Source of the DNA: Halichoerus grypus
Taxonomy: Eukaryota; Chordata; Mammalia; Carnivora; Phocidae
Reading direction: 5' to 3'
Length of the DNA stretch: 64,000 nucleotides
NCBI RefSeq assembly: GCF_964656455.1
Contig: NC_135726.1
Span: 6,954,001 to 7,018,000 of the forward strand
Part shown: in pieces, positions 59,963-64,000 of the stretch
How positions within the stretch are numbered: the first letter of the stretch is position 1
Layout of the letters: the number at the start of each line of letters is the position of its first letter
The notes under the pieces: generated by a model
Told to the model about the DNA's origin: nothing
Seen by the model: only the letters and a program-made list of their open reading frames with translations
Database searches by the model: none
Position numbers and translations under genes: made by a program

Positions 59963-60192
59963 TTCATCCAGCAATGTGACCCACCAGTTCAGAGCCCCTG
60001 GGGAATTCACTGTGTTTGCCGAGTGCACAACCACTGAGTGGCACGTGATGGCTCAGAAGCACGTCACCATCCGAGACAAGATGGAGAGGCTCCATGTGAC
60101 CGGGTGCTCCAGCCTATCCAAGTCAGGAGCCAGCCCTCTCTGCCGCGCTGTCTTTGGGGACCCGTTGTGGATTCAGGTGGTACTTGATGGAG
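59963..60192 (+). CDS. PKD1L2: PKD1L2 coding exon 6 (PKD-like domain)
   Basis: The 230-bp exon encodes residues 302-378. [20 protein letters not shown] is the PKD-domain signature (hydrophobic-x-H-x-F ... PGxFTVxV). The sequence then runs through [16 protein letters not shown] into [17 protein letters not shown] of the next domain. It joins exon 5 as AG|T to give a serine run before NVTHQF. The acceptor CCTGCAG is preceded by TG-rich rather than pyrimidine-rich sequence and looks weak. A stronger-looking acceptor 100 bp upstream (ending at 59862) would shift the frame. The donor is GTGAGT at 60193. Confidence 0.92.
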
Positions 60193-60289
60193 GTGAGTCT
60201 ACAGAAATGGTCAAGGTCAAGGCAACCTTGATTTTTCCCCAAATCTATCCACCCAACTCCCAGGCTTTAGTGAATACTAACAGCACTCA

Positions 60290-60460
60290 TATATTGAGTC
60301 AGTTTTTTAGCTCAATAGCACCTAGTATGTGCCCGGAACTGGTCTAAGTGCTTTACATGTACTAGCCCACCCAGTATGTACTACTATTATCTCCATTTTA
60401 CATATGAAGAAATGCAGGGAAAGTTCAGAAATTGGCTCAAAGTCACAAGCCCAGTAAGCT
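60290..60460 (-). repeat. MIR fragment
   Basis: GTGCTTTACATGTACTAGCC, CTCCATTTTACATATGAAGA and GGCTCAAAGTCACAAGCCCA. Confidence 0.75.
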
Positions 60461-60710
60461 AGTGAAGCTCTCAGCCTTCCGAATGTCCTTTTTTGCATGC
60501 ACACGGTCTCATCAGAAGAACTGAATTTCCAAGTCACTCCTTGTTGGGGGAACTTGAATAGGACTGGGAGAGCTACCAGCTGGGCCAGAGGTCATCTCAG
60601 CATGGCCAGCACTGACCAGCTTGGCACAATGATGCTGCCCCCAATCAGGACTGCTATTCAGTGACATATACTGCTACACCCACAGCAGCTGCTATGGCTG
60701 GTGTCTGCTC

Positions 60711-60872
60711 TGATTGGCCAGTTTCTTTTCTGATTGATCACAGAGGCCATTCTTATTGGTCATCATGTCCATTTTGATTAGGCAAGGTATCCCTTCTGAT
60801 CGGTCAAAGCATCTATTCTGCTTGGTCACAGTGTCCATTCTGATTTATCAGAACATCCATCCTATTTGGTCA
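60711..60872 (+). repeat. 22-bp minisatellite with TGATTGGTCA units, 8 copies
   Basis: Unit starts fall at 60711, 60731, then every 22 bp (60753, 60775, 60797, 60819, 60841, 60863). The consensus core is TGATTGGTCA followed by about 12 bases ending TCCATTC. Several copies keep ATTGG, an inverted CCAAT box. In PKD1L2 intron 6. Confidence 0.9.
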
Positions 60873-60879
60873 GGAGGGA

Positions 60880-61955
60880 CCCACACAGTTTCAGTTGTTG
60901 AATACTCTGAATATCATCCCTTTTCTCAATAGAGACCCTACCAACTATGACCCATCCTCACCAAAGGCAGCATCTTTCCTGCAGGCACAGGTCCAATTTG
61001 AGATCTGGACAGAAGCCTGTTGAGGTAAACCGTGTGCTGCAGAGCTGCAGAGGGGAGGACATGACTCAGTCCGACCTCGCAGCTCCTGGAGCTTCACTCA
61101 GCAGTGACTTAACGGAGCCACCGTGGGTCCTTAAACATGGTACTCGGGGCTCCTCTCTGTTCCGGTGTGCTTGTTGGTTGAAGATGGCTGCTATGTGCAC
61201 TGGGAAACCTAAAATAATCCTTCATTTATTTTTTCATTCTACAAATATAATTGAGTGCCTACTCTTCGCCAAGTGTGGGGAGAGGGAGCAGTAAACATAA
61301 AAGTCAGAGGGCTAACATTACTCTCGGCAGCATCAGCTGCATCATCATCACTCAAACAAGAAATATACTCGCTTGGTTTCTATTGGAAAGAATCCTAATT
61401 TGGTGGTTTAAATCAGATTTTAAGAGTCAACCACAGTATTCAGCATCCATTTAGGATAGCCAGCGCTATGTGGACAGGCTGAGTACTCCTGTAGAGCAGG
61501 GTTCCAGGCAGTCTGCCATGGAGGTGGAAGGAAACAGCTTCACCTGCTCCTGCCTAGAACAAGACTGGAGGCTAATTGTCACGCATAAAAATCAGCCATG
61601 CCTCGGGAGATGCTCCCTTGTTAGCCTTCCTCCCTCCAAGGCCAAACCTGTCAACAAAATGTTCTCAAATCTTTATTACAAACCTTTAAGTTTATGGGTA
61701 ACACATGTATAGTATAAATTAGAATGTGCAGATGAGCAGAGAGGACCCAAAAAGAAAAATCATTCATGTATCCATCACTCAGAGATAATCACAGTTAATA
61801 CTTGGGGTTGGGACTTATCCTTCCATATGTCTTTATGGCTGTACCATATAGCCCCTAGCTATATCCAGAATCTGACCTCAGAGCTTGAGTCTTAACTAAC
61901 TTGGTACAATCTACAGCGTGGTTGTTGCCAACATTCTTAAATATTTCTTACCCCA
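60880..61955. other. PKD1L2 intron 6, second part
   Basis: An L2-like scrap near 61215-61310 and L1-like antisense text near 61730-61850 (CATGTATCCATCACTCAGAG); otherwise unrecognised. Confidence 0.45.
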
Positions 61956-61960
61956 CATAG

Positions 61961-62365
61961 GAACTGGGGTGACTTACACTGCACTGTTGGGTAACATAAC
62001 CCTGGCTGAGTTCACCACACCGAGGGGTCTGCTACCCTACAATCTGACCCTGGACAGAGCAGCTCAGCAGAGGATGGGCCCCGGGATGCACCACCTGGAG
62101 ATCCGAGCCACCAGCAACACCACCACCTCTGCACCCTCTAAGAACATCACAGTCCACTTCATGGAGCCTCTGTCAGGGCTACAGGCCTCCTGGGGTTCTG
62201 ACCACTTGGAGCTTGGAGAAGACCTACTGGTCAACATCTCAGTGGCTCATGGCATCCCAGAGGGGCTGACCTTTGAAGTGGCAGGACTCAATGCAACCTT
62301 CACCCAACAAGAAGAAAGCCTCGAAGGGCCATTTGGGATTTACCATGTGGCAGTTCCTCTTGAAG
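61961..62365 (+). CDS. PKD1L2: PKD1L2 coding exon 7 (ectodomain, PKD/REJ region)
   Basis: The 405-bp exon encodes residues 379-513 plus one base. It contains [36 protein letters not shown], a second repeat-like unit with [20 protein letters not shown], and [10 protein letters not shown], resembling tandem Ig/PKD-type beta domains. NIT, NLT, NTT, NIS and NAT sequons indicate a heavily glycosylated ectodomain. The acceptor is CACATAG and donor GTACTT starts at 62366. The next exon is not found before 64000, so intron 7 runs off the window. Confidence 0.93.
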
Positions 62366-62544
62366 GTACTTGGGGTTGGTGGGCCACCTCCCAAACTTCC
62401 CTCCTCTTTCCTTCCCAGCTTGGGGATCCGGCATCCCGCCAGCCAGTTTTGGTGTGTCCTGGTCACAAACCTGGTTCACAGCATCCAGCCTAGGTCACAA
62501 AATAAGGAAGAGACATATTATCTGCCCTCATAGAGCTCAGAGTC

Positions 62545-62765
62545 ACAGGGGTTCTCAATTCTGGCACTTCTGACATTTGGGAATGGATCATACTTTGTTG
62601 TGGGGACCGTCTTGCACATTGTAGGATGTTTAGCGGCATCCCTGGCTTCTATCCACTAGATGCCAGTAGCACCAGGCCCCTAAGTCATGACAACCAGAAA
62701 TGCCTCCAGACATTGCCAACTGTCCCCTGGACAGCAAAATCTCCCCCACTGAGAACCACTGAAGG
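62545..62765 (-). repeat. MER20 hAT element
   Basis: GGGTTCTCAATTCTGGCACT, TTGCACATTGTAGGATGTTT, CTATCCACTAGATGCCAGTA and CCCCACTGAGAACCACTGA: near-complete MER20, in PKD1L2 intron 7. Confidence 0.88.
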
Positions 62766-62769
62766 AGAA

Positions 62770-64000
62770 CTGGTGTATTCCAATTTTTCCATCATTTCTA
62801 GAGGTGAGTGTGGTTCAGGAAACCAGTCCATGCCCTTGGGGGAGAGAGAGAGGTAAAAACAAAGGTGGGAGAGGGAGGGAGAAGAGAGGAAGAGTCATGA
62901 TGGGGGCTGGAACAGAGATAGGGTGACAGACTGGCTGGCACCACCAGGGGAGGTGACCGCAGCCGACATTTGCATTTAATCTGGAGAGAACAGAGAGTCC
63001 TTCAGGGCAGTGCAGTGAGGTCAGCAGGCAGGAATGTGATGAGGGTCACAGAGTCTCCAGCCCACCAGAACCCTGTACCCTGGGGTCCCTGGCCCTGGGT
63101 CTCAGAGGTATGTAATAAAGAGGGGAACACTATACAGGTGTGGGTCTACCATGCCCTCAGCCGCAGAGCTGGCAAAAGAAATAGCAGGTTAAATGACAGA
63201 TTTGAGAAGAAAAACACTGGAACTTCGCCAGGTATCAGAGGTCCAGCTTGAAACAGAGAATCCAGAATGAAATGAAATGACAATGGAAAATAAGCACAAT
63301 ATATAGGCTATAATTCAAATGCAAATTAATTTTTGTCTTCTATAAAAGTTGCCTGGCAGGGAATGATAGATAAAATCTCTGCAGGCCCTGTGAGGTTTTA
63401 GCTCACTCTTAGATGATAAGTAGTCTTCTCCCCACAAGAAAAACAGATTTGGATGACTCTAGGGATGAAGGAGGTGAGGAGGAAGGAGACAGAACCAGAT
63501 AGGACAGGAAGGCCCTCACTTCGTGGCGCTGGCCCAGTCCTTGCTTTCAGGGCCCAGCAGATGTTTGCAGCTACCTCTTGGGGGAGCTTCTATGGGCTTT
63601 TGAGGCCCCTGCTGTGTCTCTCAGCTCCCAGAACGGGCGTGATGCCTCTCCCTCAGCTGGCCACATCTGCCCAGCTGCTGCTTCTTCTGGATCACCAACA
63701 AGGTCACTCCTTGTTCTCATTGTTGCCACCCTTTCCAGCAAGCCCTCTCCCCAAGACAAACACCTGGTCTGTAGAAAATTCTCACCTTTTCCTTGGCCTG
63801 CTACCAGCGACTGCAGGTGTTTCCAAAGGCAGGAATACAGACCTTTCCTCCCTCCCTCTCTCCCTCTCACTCCACCCCCTGTCATAGACCATCCTTCAAG
63901 GGCATAAGTAAGGAACCCTTCCATGGGGGTACTCAACTGCAAAGAGCACATATCCACCTTTCCAAGGGTCCCCTCTGATGAGTTTCCCTCTAGACTTGAG
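62770..64000. other. PKD1L2 intron 7, end of window
   Basis: GA-rich tract at 62845-62895; no further exon or repeat recognised. The next expected PKD1L2 coding exon was not found. Confidence 0.5.

Overview
This is nuclear DNA from a carnivoran mammal. The evidence is spliced vertebrate genes with GT-AG introns, tRNA-Lys-derived carnivore SINEs (can-SINEs) on both strands, carnivore-type L1 3' ends flanked by target-site duplications, and a background of ancient MIR, L2, MaLR LTR and hAT repeats. The SINE and L1 variants look like those of arctoid carnivores (bear, seal or mustelid side) rather than dog: I saw no dog-specific SINEC_Cf copy. That lineage call is an inference. No bacterial, phage, CRISPR or operon-like content is present.

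The window holds the 5' parts of two divergent (head-to-head) genes. On the minus strand, positions 1 to 30266 carry BCO1 (beta-carotene 15,15'-oxygenase): seven coding exons, read right to left at 30203-30266, 25142-25270, 16186-16315, 14437-14584, 12687-12834, 10075-10295 and 7398-7655. They total 1098 bp, or 366 intact codons, including three of the four iron-binding histidines. The C-terminal exons lie beyond position 1. On the plus strand, 40155 to the window end carries PKD1L2 (polycystin-1-like 2): seven coding exons at 40155-40455, 42726-42890, 45425-45604, 48756-48866, 51249-51396, 59963-60192 and 61961-62365. They encode a signal peptide, a C-type lectin-like domain, a SUEL/galactose-lectin-like domain and the start of the PKD/REJ ectodomain (513 codons). 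The membrane part lies beyond position 64000. All visible splice sites are GT-AG, all phases join, and no internal stop or frameshift is seen in either gene.

About 9.9 kb separate the two start codons. The BCO1 side contains a perfect DR1 nuclear-receptor element (30474-30486), a good candidate for the PPAR/RXR site known to control this gene. Everything else is intron or intergenic sequence filled with repeats. The most noteworthy non-gene items are: a 33-nt U2 snRNA fragment retro-inserted with a 17-bp target duplication (28009-28075); a roughly 65-bp-arm inverted repeat in BCO1 intron 7 (6917-7053); an 8-copy, 22-bp minisatellite carrying TGATTGGTCA-like units in PKD1L2 intron 6 (60711-60872); a CT-rich array immediately after the PKD1L2 exon 2 donor; and an MLT1-type LTR ending about 10 nt from the BCO1 exon 2 donor. 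I found no convincing new biological system; the region reads as an ordinary, intact mammalian locus.
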